Assembly: GCF_021365465.1 (NCBI RefSeq)
Contig: NZ_CP089932.1
Coordinates: forward strand, 4,526,001 to 4,590,000
Origin: Erwinia tracheiphila
GTDB taxonomy: Bacteria > Pseudomonadota > Gammaproteobacteria > Enterobacterales > Enterobacteriaceae
Reading direction: 5' to 3'
Length of the DNA: 64,000 bases
The position numbers and the translations under genes are program-made. The notes under the pieces are model-generated. The model did not search any database, had not been told where the DNA came from, and saw nothing but the letters and a program-made list of their open reading frames with translations. This document shows, one piece after another, positions 48,951 to 64,000 of the stretch (its first letter is position 1; each line of letters opens with the position of its first letter).

Positions 48951-50303
48951 ATGACCAGACATTTTGACTACCTTGCTATTGGTGGCGGCAGCGGCGGTAT
49001 TGCCTCCATTAACCGTGCATCCATGTACGGGAGAAAATGTGCGCTGATTGAGGCAAAAGATCTTGGCGGCACCTGCGTAAATGTTGGCTGTGTGCCTAAG
49101 AAAGTGATGTGGTACGCGGCGCAAATTGCTGAAGCCATTCATCGGTATAGCCCGGATTACGGCTTTGACACCACCCTGAACAGCTTTAACTGGGCCACGC
49201 TGGTTAAGAACCGCAGCGCCTACATTGACCGTATCCATAACTCTTATGACAACGTGCTCGGCAAAAATAAGGTTGAGGTGATTAAAGGCCACGCGCGCTT
49301 TGTAGACGCGCACACCGTAGAAGTGAATGGTGAAAAGATTACGGCAGATCATATTTTGATCGCCACTGGTGGCCGACCCAGCCATCCTTCCATACCCGGT
49401 GCAGAATACGGTATCGATTCTGATGGCTTCTTTGAACTGGATGCCTTACCCAGGCGCACCGCAGTGGTTGGCGCAGGTTATATCGCGGTTGAGATTGCTG
49501 GCGTGGTGAACGCGCTGGGTTCAGAGACGCATCTGTTCGTGCGCAAACATGCTCCGCTACGCTCTTTCGACCCCCTTATCGTCGAAACATTGCTTGAGGT
49601 GATGAACGGGGAAGGCCCTGTGCTGCATACCAACTCAACGCCGAAGGCGGTGTTCAAGAATGCCGACGGTAGCCTGACGCTGCAGCTGGAGAATGGACAG
49701 CAGCAGACGGTTGATTGCCTGGTGTGGGCCATTGGCCGCGAGCCAGCCACCGATGACCTGAACATTGCCACCACTGGTGTCGCGCTGAATGAAAAAGGTT
49801 ATATCAACGTTGATAAATATCAAAATACCAACGTGGCAGGTATTTATGCTGTAGGCGATAACACGGGTGCAGTGGAACTGACGCCTGTTGCCGTTGCCGC
49901 AGGCCGCCGTCTTTCCGAACGCCTGTTTAACAACAAACCGGAAGAGCATCTGGATTACAGCAACGTGCCAACTGTGGTGTTCAGCCATCCGCCCATCGGC
50001 ACGGTGGGCCTGACCGAGCCACAGGCCCGCGAGCAGTACGGCGATGATCAGGTGAAAGTGTATAAATCCGCGTTTACCGCCATGTATACCGCCGTGACCC
50101 AACACCGCCAGCCCTGCCGGATGAAACTGGTCTGCGTCGGTCAGGAAGAGAAAATTGTCGGTATCCACGGCATCGGCTACGGTATGGACGAAATGCTGCA
50201 GGGCTTTGCGGTAGCGTTGAGAATGGGCGCAACTAAAAAAGACTTCGACAATACCGTCGCGATTCACCCGACAGGCGCGGAAGAATTCGTCACCATGCGC
50301 TAG
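48951..50303 (+). CDS. gor: glutathione reductase
   Basis: A 450-residue flavoenzyme that reduces glutathione disulfide with NADPH. The FAD-binding motif [10 protein letters not shown], the redox disulfide [12 protein letters not shown] (residues about 41-52), the NADPH-binding motif [13 protein letters not shown] and the C-terminal [12 protein letters not shown] with the catalytic histidine are all present. GGAA lies before the ATG. In the prophage-free chromosome rbn would be its divergent neighbour, so its upstream region is now attR and phage DNA. Confidence 0.97.
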   Translation: MTRHFDYLAIGGGSGGIASINRASMYGRKCALIEAKDLGGTCVNVGCVPKKVMWYAAQIAEAIHRYSPDYGFDTTLNSFNWATLVKNRSAYIDRIHNSYDNVLGKNKVEVIKGHARFVDAHTVEVNGEKITADHILIATGGRPSHPSIPGAEYGIDSDGFFELDALPRRTAVVGAGYIAVEIAGVVNALGSETHLFVRKHAPLRSFDPLIVETLLEVMNGEGPVLHTNSTPKAVFKNADGSLTLQLENGQQQTVDCLVWAIGREPATDDLNIATTGVALNEKGYINVDKYQNTNVAGIYAVGDNTGAVELTPVAVAAGRRLSERLFNNKPEEHLDYSNVPTVVFSHPPIGTVGLTEPQAREQYGDDQVKVYKSAFTAMYTAVTQHRQPCRMKLVCVGQEEKIVGIHGIGYGMDEMLQGFAVALRMGATKKDFDNTVAIHPTGAEEFVTMR

Positions 50304-50404
50304 CATGGATTGTTGAACGCCCTGCGTTTTACTCATGATACTGAGAGGCGGATCGCATACACGGGCTGGCATCTTGCCTGTTTTATCACCCGCCCCGTCC
50401 TCTG

Positions 50405-50431
50405 AAGAAGCTCACATACTGAGCTTCTTTT
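50405..50431 (+). terminator. gor terminator
   Basis: AAGAAGCTCA-CATAC-TGAGCTTCTT is a perfect 10-bp stem followed by TT. It may act in both directions. Confidence 0.8.
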
Positions 50432-50637
50432 CTATCCTGTACTTTTTAAAGCAATAAGTTACATCTTGTCCTAACCTTATCTTCGCGCAATGCTTTGCCC
50501 GGAAGATGGACCACCTGTAATCCTTTTCAAATAAAAGGATTTAGCTATCACACCCGTAGTTTTATTCAGGTAGGACTTGACCAGAAAGACATTTATCGTA
50601 ATGAGCAATCAGAACATCATAGATACGGAGCCTCTTC
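50432..50637 (+). promoter_or_regulatory. katG upstream region
   Basis: About 200 bp separate gor from katG. In many enterobacteria OxyR controls katG; here only loose OxyR-like half-sites (TAGCTATC near 50542, ATCATAGATA near 50617) can be seen, so I do not claim a site. GGAG seven bases before the ATG is a good ribosome site. Confidence 0.3.
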
Positions 50638-52821
50638 ATGACAACACCAACCGATACACACGATTCGCCTTCTGCGGGAAAATGCCCCTTCCATCAGGGT
50701 AAACAGGAACAACACGCGGGTGGTGGCACCACAAACCGCGACTGGTGGCCCAATCAGTTACGCGTTGACCTGCTTAACCAACATTCTGAGCGTTCCAATC
50801 CACTGGGCAAAAATTTCAACTATCGTCATGAATTCAGCAAGCTGGATTACTTCGCGCTGAAAGGCGATCTCAAAGCGCTTCTGACAGACTCTCAACCGTG
50901 GTGGCCTGCCGACTGGGGCAGCTATATCGGCCTGTTTATCCGTATGGCGTGGCACAGTGCAGGTACCTATCGTTCTGAAGATGGTCGTGGTGGTTCCGGA
51001 CGCGGTCAGCAGCGATTTGCCCCTTTAAACGCCTGGCCTGATAACGTCAGTCTGGACAAAGCCCGTCGCTTGTTGTGGCCAATAAAACAAAAATATGGAC
51101 AAAAAATTTCCTGGGCCGATCTCTATATCCTGGCTGGCAATGTGTCGCTGGAAAGCGCTGGTTTCCGTACCTTTGGCTTTGGTGCGGGACGTGAAGATGT
51201 TTGGGAACCGGACCTTGATGTCGACTGGGGAAGTGAAAAAACCTGGCTGGCCCACCGTCATCCCGAATCTCTGGCACAAACACCGCTAGGTGCGACAGAA
51301 ATGGGCCTGATCTATGTTAATCCGGAAGGACCTGAACACAGCGGCGATCCCGCCTCGGCCGCCCCGGCAATTCGTGCCACTTTCGGTAATATGGGCATGG
51401 ATGATGAAGAGATTGTCGCACTTATTGCAGGTGGCCACACATTAGGTAAAACGCACGGCGCAGCCCCTGCCAGCCATGTCGGTGCCGATCCTGAAGCCGC
51501 TTCCATTGAATCCCAAGGCTTTGGCTGGGCCAGCACCCATGGCAGCGGTGTTGGCGCAGATGCCATTACATCCGGTCTTGAGGTAATTTGGTCACAGACA
51601 CCAACGCAGTGGAGTAACTACTTTTTCGAGAATCTGTTCAAATATGAGTGGGTGCAAACCCGTAGTCCAGCAGGCGCAATTCAGTTTGAGGCCGTCGATG
51701 CAGAGGAGATCATTCCTGATCCATTCGACAAGGCTAAAAAACGTAAACCTACTATGCTGGTGACGGATTTAACGTTGCGCTTCGACCCGGAATTCGAAAA
51801 AATTTCGCGCCGTTTCCTGAACAATCCGCAGGCGTTTAATGAAGCCTTTGCTCGCGCGTGGTACAAGCTGACGCACAGGGATATGGGACCGCTGGCACGT
51901 TACATCGGCCCGGAAGTACCTAAAGAAGAATTAATCTGGCAGGACCCGTTACCAAAAGCAGTTCATCATCCGGATAACGCGGATATTGAGAATCTGAAAA
52001 CGGCAATTGCCCAGTCCGATCTGTCAGTCAGCGAGCTGGTTTCTGTTGCCTGGGCATCGGCTTCTACTTTCCGAGGCGGCGACAAGCGCGGCGGAGCAAA
52101 TGGTGCACGGCTGGCGCTGGCACCACAGCGTGGCTGGCCGGTGAACGCGCATGTTGCACGCGCGGTGACGGTATTACAGGGTATTCAGCAGTCATCAGGT
52201 AAAGCCTCTCTGGCAGATATTATCGTGCTGGCCGGAGTGGTAGGTGTAGAGAAGGCTGCCCGTGCAGCAGGCGTGAATGTCTCCGTTCCGTTCGCTGCGG
52301 GTCGCGTGGATGCACACCAGGATCAAACCGATATCGATCTTTTTGAACTGCTTAATCCTGCGGCTGATGGCTTCCGTAATTATCGTCGGGTACACAATAG
52401 CGCCTCTACTGAGGAGCTGCTGATCGACAAAGCACAGCAGCTGACGCTGACTGCACCAGAATTAACGGCGCTGATTGGTGGCCTGCGCGTTCTCGGTACG
52501 AATTTTGACGGTAGCCAGCACGGTGTGTTTACCGGTCGTACTGGCATACTCAGCAATGATTTTTTCATCAACCTGCTGGATATGGGCAACGAGTGGAAAG
52601 CTGTTGAAGGTAGCCATGCTGAACTTTTCGAAGGGCGCGACCGTCTGAGTGGCGAAGTGAAATTTACCGCGACCCGTGCCGATCTGGTGTTTGGCTCCAA
52701 TGCGGTGTTACGCTCCATAGCAGAGGTCTATGCCAGCAGCGATGCGAAAGAGAAATTCGTGACCGACTTCGTTGCGGCATGGCATAAAGTCATGAATCTG
52801 GATCGTTTCGATTTGCTGTAA
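50638..52821 (+). CDS. katG: catalase-peroxidase
   Basis: A 727-residue bifunctional haem enzyme that removes hydrogen peroxide. The distal site is in [20 protein letters not shown] (W and H), the proximal haem histidine is in [17 protein letters not shown], and the tyrosine of the M-Y-W adduct lies in [12 protein letters not shown]. The second, non-haem domain (residues about 430-727) is complete. The N-terminus has CPFH, usual in the family. It follows gor on the same strand but behind a terminator, so it should be transcribed separately. Confidence 0.97.
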   Translation: MTTPTDTHDSPSAGKCPFHQGKQEQHAGGGTTNRDWWPNQLRVDLLNQHSERSNPLGKNFNYRHEFSKLDYFALKGDLKALLTDSQPWWPADWGSYIGLFIRMAWHSAGTYRSEDGRGGSGRGQQRFAPLNAWPDNVSLDKARRLLWPIKQKYGQKISWADLYILAGNVSLESAGFRTFGFGAGREDVWEPDLDVDWGSEKTWLAHRHPESLAQTPLGATEMGLIYVNPEGPEHSGDPASAAPAIRATFGNMGMDDEEIVALIAGGHTLGKTHGAAPASHVGADPEAASIESQGFGWASTHGSGVGADAITSGLEVIWSQTPTQWSNYFFENLFKYEWVQTRSPAGAIQFEAVDAEEIIPDPFDKAKKRKPTMLVTDLTLRFDPEFEKISRRFLNNPQAFNEAFARAWYKLTHRDMGPLARYIGPEVPKEELIWQDPLPKAVHHPDNADIENLKTAIAQSDLSVSELVSVAWASASTFRGGDKRGGANGARLALAPQRGWPVNAHVARAVTVLQGIQQSSGKASLADIIVLAGVVGVEKAARAAGVNVSVPFAAGRVDAHQDQTDIDLFELLNPAADGFRNYRRVHNSASTEELLIDKAQQLTLTAPELTALIGGLRVLGTNFDGSQHGVFTGRTGILSNDFFINLLDMGNEWKAVEGSHAELFEGRDRLSGEVKFTATRADLVFGSNAVLRSIAEVYASSDAKEKFVTDFVAAWHKVMNLDRFDLL

Positions 52822-52859
52822 ACCTTAGCAGCTAACCACCACATTGCTATTACATACAA

Positions 52860-52885
52860 GGAAGGGCGCTGACCCTTCCTGATTT
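52860..52885 (+). terminator. katG terminator
   Basis: GGAAGGG-CGCTGA-CCCTTCC is followed by a T-rich stretch (TGATTTCTTT). Confidence 0.7.
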
Positions 52886-53058
52886 CTTTGCAAAGACTCA
52901 CGTCCCTGCTTTTTTCCATGTGATTTTTTATCGCTTTCCTCACTGAACCCATTCATTTAGCACGCTTTCCCCGTCAGAATGCTCGCCAACTTTCTCTATT
53001 CTCGTCAGACCAGATATGGTTAACGTCCCCCTCATAAATCTGACTGGAAGAAAATGCG

Positions 53059-53868
53059 ATGAGCATGTTGACAACACAGGACGGTACGCAACTTTATTTT
53101 AAAGACTGGGGCAAAGGTAAGCCGATTATTTTCAGCCACAGCTGACCGCTTGATGCCGATATGTGGGACAGCCAGATGCTTTCCTTGCCGCTTGCGGCTA
53201 CCGGACCATTGCTTATGATCACCGTGGCTCTGGTCGCGCCGATCAACCCTGGGACGGCTATGATTACGATACCTTCGCATCGGATCTTAACGATCTGATT
53301 GAGCACCTGGATCTACGCGATGTCACTCTGGTAGGTTTTTCAATGAGTGGTGGTGACGTCAGTCGCTACATCGGTAAATTTGGCAACGAGCGGATCGCCA
53401 GTCTGGTATTGCCTGGGTGCCGTCACGCCATTGTTTATTAAAACGGACGATCATCCTGAACGTGTTGATAAATCGGTATTTGATGATATTAAATCAGATT
53501 ATTAAAGGATCGGGCACAATTTATCCACGATTTCGCTACGCCGTTTTACGGTACAAATAAAGGGATGTCGGTTTCTGATGGGGTGATGACGCAAACGTTG
53601 AATATCGCCCTGCTGGCTTCTCTTAAGGGGACGCTGGATTGCGTGACAGCTTTCTCCGAAACAGATTACCGACCAGACATGGCGAAGATCGCGGTACTAA
53701 CGCTGATCGTTCACGGTAGCAACGATCAGATCGTCCCTTTCGAGGCAACAGGCAAACTGGCTGCTGCCATGATCGATAACGCACAGTTAAAAATTTATGA
53801 TGGCGTAACGCATCAGCAACAGCTGAATGATGATTTGCTGGCTTTTTGCAGTCGTTATAACAGTCAAA
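53059..53868 (+). pseudogene. alpha/beta hydrolase (non-haem chloroperoxidase-like), decayed
   Basis: The gene begins [20 protein letters not shown] but meets TGA at 53143-53145 where the family has a tryptophan ([14 protein letters not shown]). Later parts lie in different frames: [40 protein letters not shown] (nucleophile serine), [37 protein letters not shown] (aspartate) and YDGVTHQQ (histidine). One nonsense change and about three single-base deletions (near 53180, 53420 and 53500) explain this. No functional protein can be made. Confidence 0.88.
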
Positions 53869-53869
53869 A

Positions 53870-53897
53870 AGAAAAAGGAGCAGAGGCTCCTTTTTCT
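53870..53897. terminator. bidirectional terminator
   Basis: GAAAAAGGAGC-AGAG-GCTCCTTTTTC has A-runs and T-runs on both sides, so it can act in both directions. It separates the hydrolase pseudogene from birA. Confidence 0.85.
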
Positions 53898-53923
53898 TTC
53901 AAATCGCTTATCGGTCTCAGCAC

Positions 53924-54892
53924 TCACTGCTTTGCAAGTAGACGCAGTGAGATCTCTCCACCAACCCAGGATTTCACCACGCCATCCTGCTCAAGTAGCA
54001 GCCCCCCCTGCTGGTCGATACCTCTTGCAATGCCGGGTATTTCACGGTCCCCAATCAGTAATTTGACCGGGCGATCAATAAAGTTATCCAGCGCTTTCCA
54101 GCGTTCAATAAAGGGTGCAAGGCCTTCACGTTCAAATAGTGCCAGCGACTGGCGCATACTGTTCACCAATTTTGCCGCCAGCAAGTTGCGGTCGATTTTA
54201 ACACCAGCATCTCGCAGATTGATCCAGCCCTGATTAACAACGGCAGGGTCAGGAGACTGCATTACAAGGTTAATACCTGTTCCGATAACGATATGCGCTG
54301 TATCACCGGTCTTACCCATTAATTCAACCAAAATACCGGCAAGTTTGCGATCTTTAAGATAAAGATCGTTTGGCCATTTTACCCGCACATCGTTGGCACC
54401 TGACTGTTGCAGCACCTCGGCAGTAACAATGCCAATCACCAGACTTAGTCCCATCGCGGCAATAGGGCCGTCCTCCAGACGCCAGTACATCGAAAGATAG
54501 AGGTTTGAGCCAAATGGCGAAAACCACTGTCTGCCGCGTCTTCCTCTCCCGGCCTGCTGATACTCTGCCACACACGCATCCCCGGACTGCAACTCGTCCA
54601 TCCTGTCCAGTAAGTACTGGTTGGTGGAATCAATCACCGGGATTACCGTCAGACGACCATCATCCAGCTGCCTGGCAATCTGTTGTTCATTAAGTAACTG
54701 CATCGGCGCAGACAGGCTATAGCCTTTCCCTACTACCGTAAATACATCTATACCCCAGTCTTTCAGGGTCTGAATATGTTTATTAATAGCGGCACGGCTC
54801 ATGCCAAGCTGTTCACCCAACTGCTCGCCGGAGTGGAATTCGCCATCGGCCAAAAGTCCGATTAACGTTAAGGGAACAGTATTCGCTTTCAT
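53924..54892 (-). CDS. birA: biotin-protein ligase / biotin operon repressor
   Basis: A 322-residue BirA, with E. coli BirA at 321. The N-terminal winged helix ([32 protein letters not shown]) binds the bio operator. The ligase domain has the biotinyl-AMP motif GRGRRGRQW, then [20 protein letters not shown]. It attaches biotin to acetyl-CoA carboxylase. Its ATG overlaps the murB stop by 4 bases, the same murB-birA order as in E. coli. The downstream gene coaA of E. coli is absent here. Confidence 0.96.
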   Translation of the reverse strand: MKANTVPLTLIGLLADGEFHSGEQLGEQLGMSRAAINKHIQTLKDWGIDVFTVVGKGYSLSAPMQLLNEQQIARQLDDGRLTVIPVIDSTNQYLLDRMDELQSGDACVAEYQQAGRGRRGRQWFSPFGSNLYLSMYWRLEDGPIAAMGLSLVIGIVTAEVLQQSGANDVRVKWPNDLYLKDRKLAGILVELMGKTGDTAHIVIGTGINLVMQSPDPAVVNQGWINLRDAGVKIDRNLLAAKLVNSMRQSLALFEREGLAPFIERWKALDNFIDRPVKLLIGDREIPGIARGIDQQGGLLLEQDGVVKSWVGGEISLRLLAKQ

Positions 54893-55926
54893 GCAATCGC
54901 CTCAACGGCATTCTGTTCTCCCGCCGCACCAATGAAGCGCACCTCAGGCTCAAGCCAGACATTGAATTTGCTCCCGACCCGCTGGCGCACTTCCCGTGCT
55001 AACGCCACAATATCGTCACTGCTGGCCTGATTCTGATTAATCAAAACCAGTGCCTGCTGCTGATGAACGGCAGCGCCACCTATGCTGAAACCCTTCAAAT
55101 CACAGCGCTCGATTAACCATCCGGCCGCTAGTTTTACCGTGCCATCAGTCTGAGGGTAACACGATGCGCCGGGATACCTGTTTAATAACGATTGCGCAAA
55201 TGAGGCATCAACCACTGGATTTTTAAAGAAGCTACCCGCATTGCCCATGATCGTGGGATCGGGCAGTTTGCTACTACGCATATGACAAACCGCATCGAAA
55301 ATTTGCTTTGGCGTCACGGTGGCGGGATCTAATTTGCTTAGATCGCCATAGGTCATAACGGGTCGCCACTGCTTGTCCAACTTCAATCCAACAGCCACTA
55401 TCGCATAGCCCTGCAAATATTGATGTTTGAAGATACTGTCCCGATAGCCAAACTGGCACAGCTCCCCAGATAAGCGATGGGTTTCGGCCGTGTTGAGATC
55501 CAGCACATCGACATATTCACAAACGCTTTTTAACTCTACTCCGTAAGCACCGATATTCTGGATGGGAGCAGAGCCCACACAACCGGGTATCATCGCCAGA
55601 TTTTCCAAGCCAGAAATATGATTTTTCAATGAATACTGCACCAGATTGTGCCAGTTTTCACCCGATGCAACCTGTAAGTGCCAGGCAGTATCGCTCTCTT
55701 TAATCAAGATCCCTTTAAGACGGTTAACAATCACCCGGCCCGCGAAGTCTCCCAGAAAAAGGACGTTGCTTCCCTCTCCAAGTATCAGGACAGGCTGGCT
55801 ATACCGAATGCTGTCCTGCCAGGTGGCCACAAGTTCAGCGGCGGTTTCCGCCACAACAATCTGTTCTGCCCTGACATCAAGGCCAAAGGTGTTAAAAGGT
55901 GTTAAGGAAGGGGACTGGCTGAACAT
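54889..55926 (-). CDS. murB: UDP-N-acetylenolpyruvoylglucosamine reductase
   Basis: A 345-residue flavoprotein that completes UDP-N-acetylmuramic acid for peptidoglycan. [20 protein letters not shown] at the N-terminus, [34 protein letters not shown], and [13 protein letters not shown] (catalytic serine) are clear. It lies behind the rRNA operon terminator as in E. coli. Confidence 0.97.
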   Translation of the reverse strand: MFSQSPSLTPFNTFGLDVRAEQIVVAETAAELVATWQDSIRYSQPVLILGEGSNVLFLGDFAGRVIVNRLKGILIKESDTAWHLQVASGENWHNLVQYSLKNHISGLENLAMIPGCVGSAPIQNIGAYGVELKSVCEYVDVLDLNTAETHRLSGELCQFGYRDSIFKHQYLQGYAIVAVGLKLDKQWRPVMTYGDLSKLDPATVTPKQIFDAVCHMRSSKLPDPTIMGNAGSFFKNPVVDASFAQSLLNRYPGASCYPQTDGTVKLAAGWLIERCDLKGFSIGGAAVHQQQALVLINQNQASSDDIVALAREVRQRVGSKFNVWLEPEVRFIGAAGEQNAVEAIA

Positions 55927-56022
55927 CTGACGGCCTTAAGGAAGGTAAAGGTAACTGCACAGTCTAACCGATTAACCGGGTCACGCAGCTTTTTTTCCGG
56001 CTTTTTTTTCCAGCTATAGACG

Positions 56023-56049
56023 CAAAAACCCCCGGCCACTGGCCGGGGG
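56023..56049 (-). terminator. rRNA operon terminator
   Basis: On the minus strand CCCCCGGCCAGTGGCCGGGGG is followed by TTTTTGCG. A second run of T residues lies at 56008-55991. Confidence 0.88.
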
Positions 56050-56061
56050 TCCGCTTGTATG

Positions 56062-56181
56062 ATGCCCGGCAGTTCCCTACTCTCGCATGGGGAGACCCCA
56101 CACTACCATCGGCGCTACGGCGTTTCACTTCTGAGTTCGGCATGGAGTCAGGTGGGACCACCGCGCTAAAGCCGCCAGGCA
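56062..56181 (-). rRNA. rrf: 5S ribosomal RNA
   Basis: The 120-base sequence from TGCCTGGCGG to GCCGGGCAT pairs its ends and matches E. coli 5S rRNA almost base by base (GTGGTCCCACCTGAC, GAACTCAGAAGTGAAACGCC). It is last in the operon. Confidence 0.97.
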
Positions 56182-56382
56182 AATTCTTTGTGCCCTGTCC
56201 CGTGCCTTTTGTGCTGATATCGCCTCGCTCAGTCACATACCCATGTATGCTCCTTACCGCCCTCTCAGCGCAAAATCCTTCGGAATCATCTCCGCAGAAC
56301 AGTGCTAAATTCTTCTGTCCGTCACAAGCTGAATACCGATCGTGTCGTCTCTCAACACTCACCAGAACGCCTCTGGCGTTGT
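56182..56382 (-). other. 23S-5S spacer
   Basis: 201 bases separate 23S and 5S, longer than the roughly 90 bases in E. coli. It holds no tRNA or other gene that I can see. Confidence 0.7.
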
Positions 56383-59285
<2,903 letters not shown>

Positions 59286-59487
59286 TCACAACCCACAGGC
59301 GTCCACAGGACGCATGCCGTTGCAGGCATTGAGAGACCGTACATGTCATCACGCCATTCCTGTTACCCAGAATGACAACAACATGTCGTTTCAATTTTCA
59401 GCTTGTTCCGGATTGTTAAAGAGCAAATATCTCAAACATGACTTCCCACCAGGGTAAGCCAGTTTTGAGATACTCTAGACATAACTT

Positions 59488-59563
59488 TGGCGTCCCCAAG
59501 GGGATTCGAACCCCTGTTACAGCCGTGAAAGGGCAGTGTCCTTGGCCTCTAGACGATGGGGAC
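59488..59563 (-). tRNA. gltT: tRNA-Glu (TTC)
   Basis: 76 bases, GTCCCCATCGTCTAGAGGCC at the 5' end, anticodon loop CTTTCAC giving TTC, T-arm GGGGTTCGAATCCCC, and encoded CCA. It lies in the 16S-23S spacer, as in E. coli rrnB. Confidence 0.98.
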
Positions 59564-59635
59564 TCAGTATGGTTACGCTCGTTACTTTTCTATCAGACAA
59601 TCTGTGTGAGCACTGCGCATGAAGCTATCTTATGC

Positions 59636-61177
<1,542 letters not shown>

Positions 61178-61521
61178 AAAGTTTGATTTGCTTCAACTCG
61201 TGAAGCAGTGCTCAAGGAAAACGTCGTAATGAATTACGTGTTCACTCTTAAGACTTGATATTTTTGCATCCGAAGATGCCGATATCTATCCTGCGAGTGC
61301 CCACACAGATTGTCTGATAAATTGTTAAAGAGCGGTGCGGTCAGTGCTTTCGCTTCCTGCCGCGAGGTCGCGTATACTACGCTTTCCTCCTTCAGAGTCA
61401 ACCACTTTTACGCAGCTTTTCTCCGGCGGTTCAGCTCGCTTAACCTCTCAACACGGCGGCACCGAAGCCGTTGTTCCGTGTCAGTGGTGGCGCATTATAG
61501 GGAGTTTGTGCGCCCTGACAA
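61178..61521 (-). promoter_or_regulatory. rRNA promoters P1 and P2 and leader boxA
   Basis: On the minus strand P1 is TTGTCA (61521-61516), 16 bp, TATAAT (61499-61494). P2 is TTGACT (61401-61396), 16 bp, TAGTAT (61379-61374). GC-rich discriminators follow. The leader has boxA GCTCTTTAACAAT (61333-61321) for ribosomal antitermination. P1 starts just after the murI stop codon. Confidence 0.88.
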
Positions 61522-61557
61522 GGGGTTATTGCAAAAAAAAAGCTGACCGATGTTTTT

Positions 61558-62424
61558 TCATTCAAATTCATCATTAATAGTCAGTTTTTCGAGCCTTTCG
61601 AAGCCATAGCGCTGCAAAACGGGCATCAATTGCACCGCCTGTCCGGTCATGTCCATACAAAAAGCCAGATTGCTTTCTGCAGACCGTGCCACAGGTGATT
61701 CATTTTCTAATAGCCAGGCAGTTCGGCGCGCAATCGCTGCCCCCGAGTCAATTAAACGCGTGCCCGGCGGTAAAACCTGCTGCAATTCTTCATTAAGCAA
61801 AGGAAAATGCGTACAACCCAGTACCACCGTATCCGGCGGCTCTTTCATACACAGCCAGGGCCTCAAAATACGCTTAACATCTTCCAGTGACACAGGATGC
61901 CCTTGCAGTTTTGCCTCCGCCATTTCCACCATCTCAGATGAACCCAGCATTTCTGTCTTACACTCACTGGCAAAACGCGCAACCAAATCATGGGTGTAAG
62001 CCCGCTTAACGGTACCGCGGGTAGCAAGCAAACCCACTTTACCATTTCGCGTCAGGCGAGCAGCGGGCTTAATGGCAGGAACCACGCCGACAACAGGAAA
62101 ATCGAAACACTCACGTAAAGCAGGCAGCGTAACTGTGCTGGCAGAATTACAGGCAATAACCACCAGCGCCAGAGAGTGATGGCGGGTTATTGCAGTAACA
62201 ATTTCAATGACGCGACTAACGATAAACGTCTCGGTTTTTTCCCCATAAGGAAAGGCCACATTATCGAATGCATATATATAATGAAGGTCTGGCAGCAGCT
62301 TGCGGATTTCATCATAGACGGAAAGTCCGCCAACGCCAGAATCAAAGACCAATACGGTAGGGCGTTCATTAGAAGGTATAAATGCCGCTGAGCTAAAGCG
62401 CTCTTCCCAGGGTATGCTAGCCAT
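61558..62424 (-). CDS. murI: glutamate racemase
   Basis: A 288-residue enzyme that supplies D-glutamate for peptidoglycan. RPTVLVFDSGVGGLSVYDEI, VVIACNSASTVTLPALRE (first catalytic cysteine) and DTVVLGCTHFPLLNEEL (second) are all present. The ATG at 62424 is preferred because it gives 20 residues before RPTVLVFD, as in E. coli; in-frame starts exist upstream to 62448. It lies directly before the rRNA promoters, as in E. coli, but without btuB. Confidence 0.96.
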   Translation of the reverse strand: MASIPWEERFSSAAFIPSNERPTVLVFDSGVGGLSVYDEIRKLLPDLHYIYAFDNVAFPYGEKTETFIVSRVIEIVTAITRHHSLALVVIACNSASTVTLPALRECFDFPVVGVVPAIKPAARLTRNGKVGLLATRGTVKRAYTHDLVARFASECKTEMLGSSEMVEMAEAKLQGHPVSLEDVKRILRPWLCMKEPPDTVVLGCTHFPLLNEELQQVLPPGTRLIDSGAAIARRTAWLLENESPVARSAESNLAFCMDMTGQAVQLMPVLQRYGFERLEKLTINDEFE

Positions 62425-63187
62425 GTACTGTCTCATCATCTTTATCAAACAGGCTGGCTATTCTAGCATGAGCAGTCTGCCGGGATGTGATCGGCAGATA
62501 AGACGGACAGCCCGACCATATACTCTTTTTAAAAATGCGCAATCTTCAGCTACCTGAAAGAAAACGCGTGATCTGCCTTGTTTTAACAGATGCCGCCAAT
62601 TCGCAGCAGGGCATCATGAAAATAGGCTTCCAGCATATAGCCGGGCAGGTAACACATTGTATCTGCGCTTACAGAGTAAATACGATCGTTATTATCATCG
62701 CTAGTGTCCGCCTGCAGGTAACAGCCGTCGGCGATGGCCCGTTGTCAACATTTACGTAAAGCAGTTCTCCCTAAAAGAAGCCGCCATTGTGCTCAACATC
62801 AACAGCACTGCGCCATTCGTTTCCATTTTTTAACTGGCATTTAAAACCTGATGCAGAATGTCACAGATAAACGGTAAAAATAGCGTATGACAGTACGAAA
62901 TACAGCGTTATTCGAGTAGGTTTAGGTTCAGTACCATAAAGTGTTAAAAGGCTTCAGTCCGAAAAGCCAGATGTAAAAAGCATTCACAATGACATTCCAC
63001 ACCGTTACATCTTCGTTCCAACTTCGCACATGATTTTCTTTTTATCTATAAAAGGCGGAAATGCATCTTGTGTTCAACATTCACAAAAATCCAGCAATCA
63101 AAGGTGCATACCTTAGAACGCTGGACATTAAGTACTGAACACCTAGAATGCGCCGGGCATAAAAGGCCATCAATCTGAGGAATGACC
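62425..63187. other. murI-trmA intergenic region lacking btuB
   Basis: About 760 bp between divergent murI and trmA. In E. coli K-12 btuB and its cobalamin riboswitch lie here. I find no part of BtuB in any frame and no recognisable cobalamin box, only short frames without known domains. The promoters of murI and trmA must lie here, but I cannot place them with certainty. Confidence 0.6.
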
Positions 63188-64000
63188 ATGACCCCCGAAC
63201 AGCTGCCGACTGAACAATACGATGCACAGCTTATGCAAAAAGTCGCTCGTCTTAAGACGCTGATGACGCCATTTGCCGCGCCAGGGGTTGAGATATTTCG
63301 CTCGCCCGTCAGCCATTATCGTATGCGGGCAGAGTTTCGGATCTGGCACGATGGCGATAATCTCTACCACATCATTTTCGACCAACACACGCGCCAGCGA
63401 ATTCGCGTGGACAGCTTCCCGTCCGCCAGCAGGTTAATTAATCATCTGATGCCGAGATTAATGCATGCATTACGCGATAATCCACTGCTACGCCACAAGC
63501 TGTTTCAGATTGATTACCTCTCCACCATGAGTAATCAGGTAGTGGTGTCACTGCTTTATCACCGTCCGCTGACAGAAATGTGGCAACAAGCTGCTATTAC
63601 GCTTCGTGATGCACTCCACGCAGAGGGATTCGACCTGCATCTGATCGGGCGCGCGCGAAAAAGTAAAATCGTGCTGGATCGCGATTTTGTCGAGGAATGC
63701 CTGCCGGTGGCGGGAAAGAACATTATTTATCGGCAGGTAGAAAACAGCTTTACGCAACCCAATGCCGCGATAAATATTCAGATGCTCGAATGGGCGCTTG
63801 ATGTAACAAAAAATGCCCGTGGTGACTTACTGGAGCTTTATTGCGGTAACGGTAACTTTTCGCTGGCACTGGCGCGTAACTTCAGGCGCGTACTGGCGAC
63901 GGAAATTGCCAAACCCTCCGTTGCTTCCGCGCAATACAACATCGCCATTAATAATATTGAAAACGTGCAAATCATCAGGATGGCAGCAGAAGAATTTACG
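63188..64000 (+). CDS. trmA: tRNA (uracil54-C5)-methyltransferase, partial
   Basis: The first 271 codons of TrmA, running off the window. [60 protein letters not shown] and the SAM motif [20 protein letters not shown] match E. coli TrmA closely. It makes ribothymidine at position 54 of tRNAs. GAGGA stands six bases before the ATG at 63188; ATG at 63182 is in frame but closer to the ribosome site. The catalytic cysteine region lies beyond the window. Confidence 0.96.
   Translation, partial: MTPEQLPTEQYDAQLMQKVARLKTLMTPFAAPGVEIFRSPVSHYRMRAEFRIWHDGDNLYHIIFDQHTRQRIRVDSFPSASRLINHLMPRLMHALRDNPLLRHKLFQIDYLSTMSNQVVVSLLYHRPLTEMWQQAAITLRDALHAEGFDLHLIGRARKSKIVLDRDFVEECLPVAGKNIIYRQVENSFTQPNAAINIQMLEWALDVTKNARGDLLELYCGNGNFSLALARNFRRVLATEIAKPSVASAQYNIAINNIENVQIIRMAAEEFT

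Noticed and set aside
50432..50637. OxyR site before katG
   Set aside because: Only loose half-site matches are present; no set of properly spaced ATAG/CTAT elements could be confirmed by eye.
62449..63187. Cobalamin riboswitch or btuB remnant upstream of trmA
   Set aside because: No conserved B12-box-like sequence and no BtuB-like residues were found on either strand.

Overview
The window is a piece of an enterobacterial chromosome carrying one complete-looking but probably packaging-defective prophage. The core genes (rlmJ, rbn, gor, katG, birA, murB, an rRNA operon with tRNA-Glu, murI, trmA) are closely similar to their E. coli counterparts, but the gene order differs: btuB is missing between trmA and murI, and coaA is missing next to birA. 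Together with a GC content near 50%, this suggests Erwiniaceae (Erwinia or Pantoea) rather than Escherichia. That placement is an inference.

Layout. 1-2207: rlmJ and the convergent rbn. 2208-48873: a 46.7 kb prophage flanked by a 17-bp direct repeat (CCTATCACAATCATAGG), inserted in the short divergent region between rbn and gor. 48874-55926: gor, katG, a decayed hydrolase gene, birA and murB. 56023-61521: the rRNA operon on the minus strand (16S, tRNA-Glu, 23S, 5S, with tandem promoters, boxA and terminator). 61558-64000: murI and the start of trmA.

The prophage is a mosaic. Its early half is lambda-like: int and xis, an ERF recombinase, an N-type antiterminator with two nut sites, cI/cro with paired operators, cII, O-like and P-like replication genes with iterons inside O, ninB and Q. 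Its late half encodes a contractile-tailed (myovirus) particle: terminase, DUF1073 portal, MuF-like protein, fused protease/scaffold, cement, capsid, neck proteins, DUF3383 sheath, tube, a frameshifting tail chaperone pair, a tape measure with a transglycosylase domain, a simple baseplate (Dit-like protein, plug, hub, HxH spike, gp25/W, J, I) and a glycine-rich fibre with its chaperone. Lysis genes (lysozyme, holin, Rz/Rz1) lie between Q and terS. The large terminase has a one-base deletion at the Walker A motif, so the prophage probably cannot package DNA unless this is a sequencing error.

Accessory functions are abundant. A P22 immI-like module (two divergent ribbon-helix-helix repressors, a shared operator region and two antirepressor-type genes), with small cargo genes and an IS481-family element, sits inside the tail operon between tape measure and baseplate genes. 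A hok-type toxin locus and a C4-like antisense RNA upstream of a BRO-N antirepressor sit behind Q. A probable toxin-antitoxin pair (HTH-ImmA protease plus DUF4411 PIN) sits between cI and the left operator. A gene made of about 35 hexapeptide repeats, encoded by an 18-bp tandem repeat, lies in the left operon. In all, five proteins with antirepressor-type domains are spread over the prophage, which points to unusually layered control of lysogeny.
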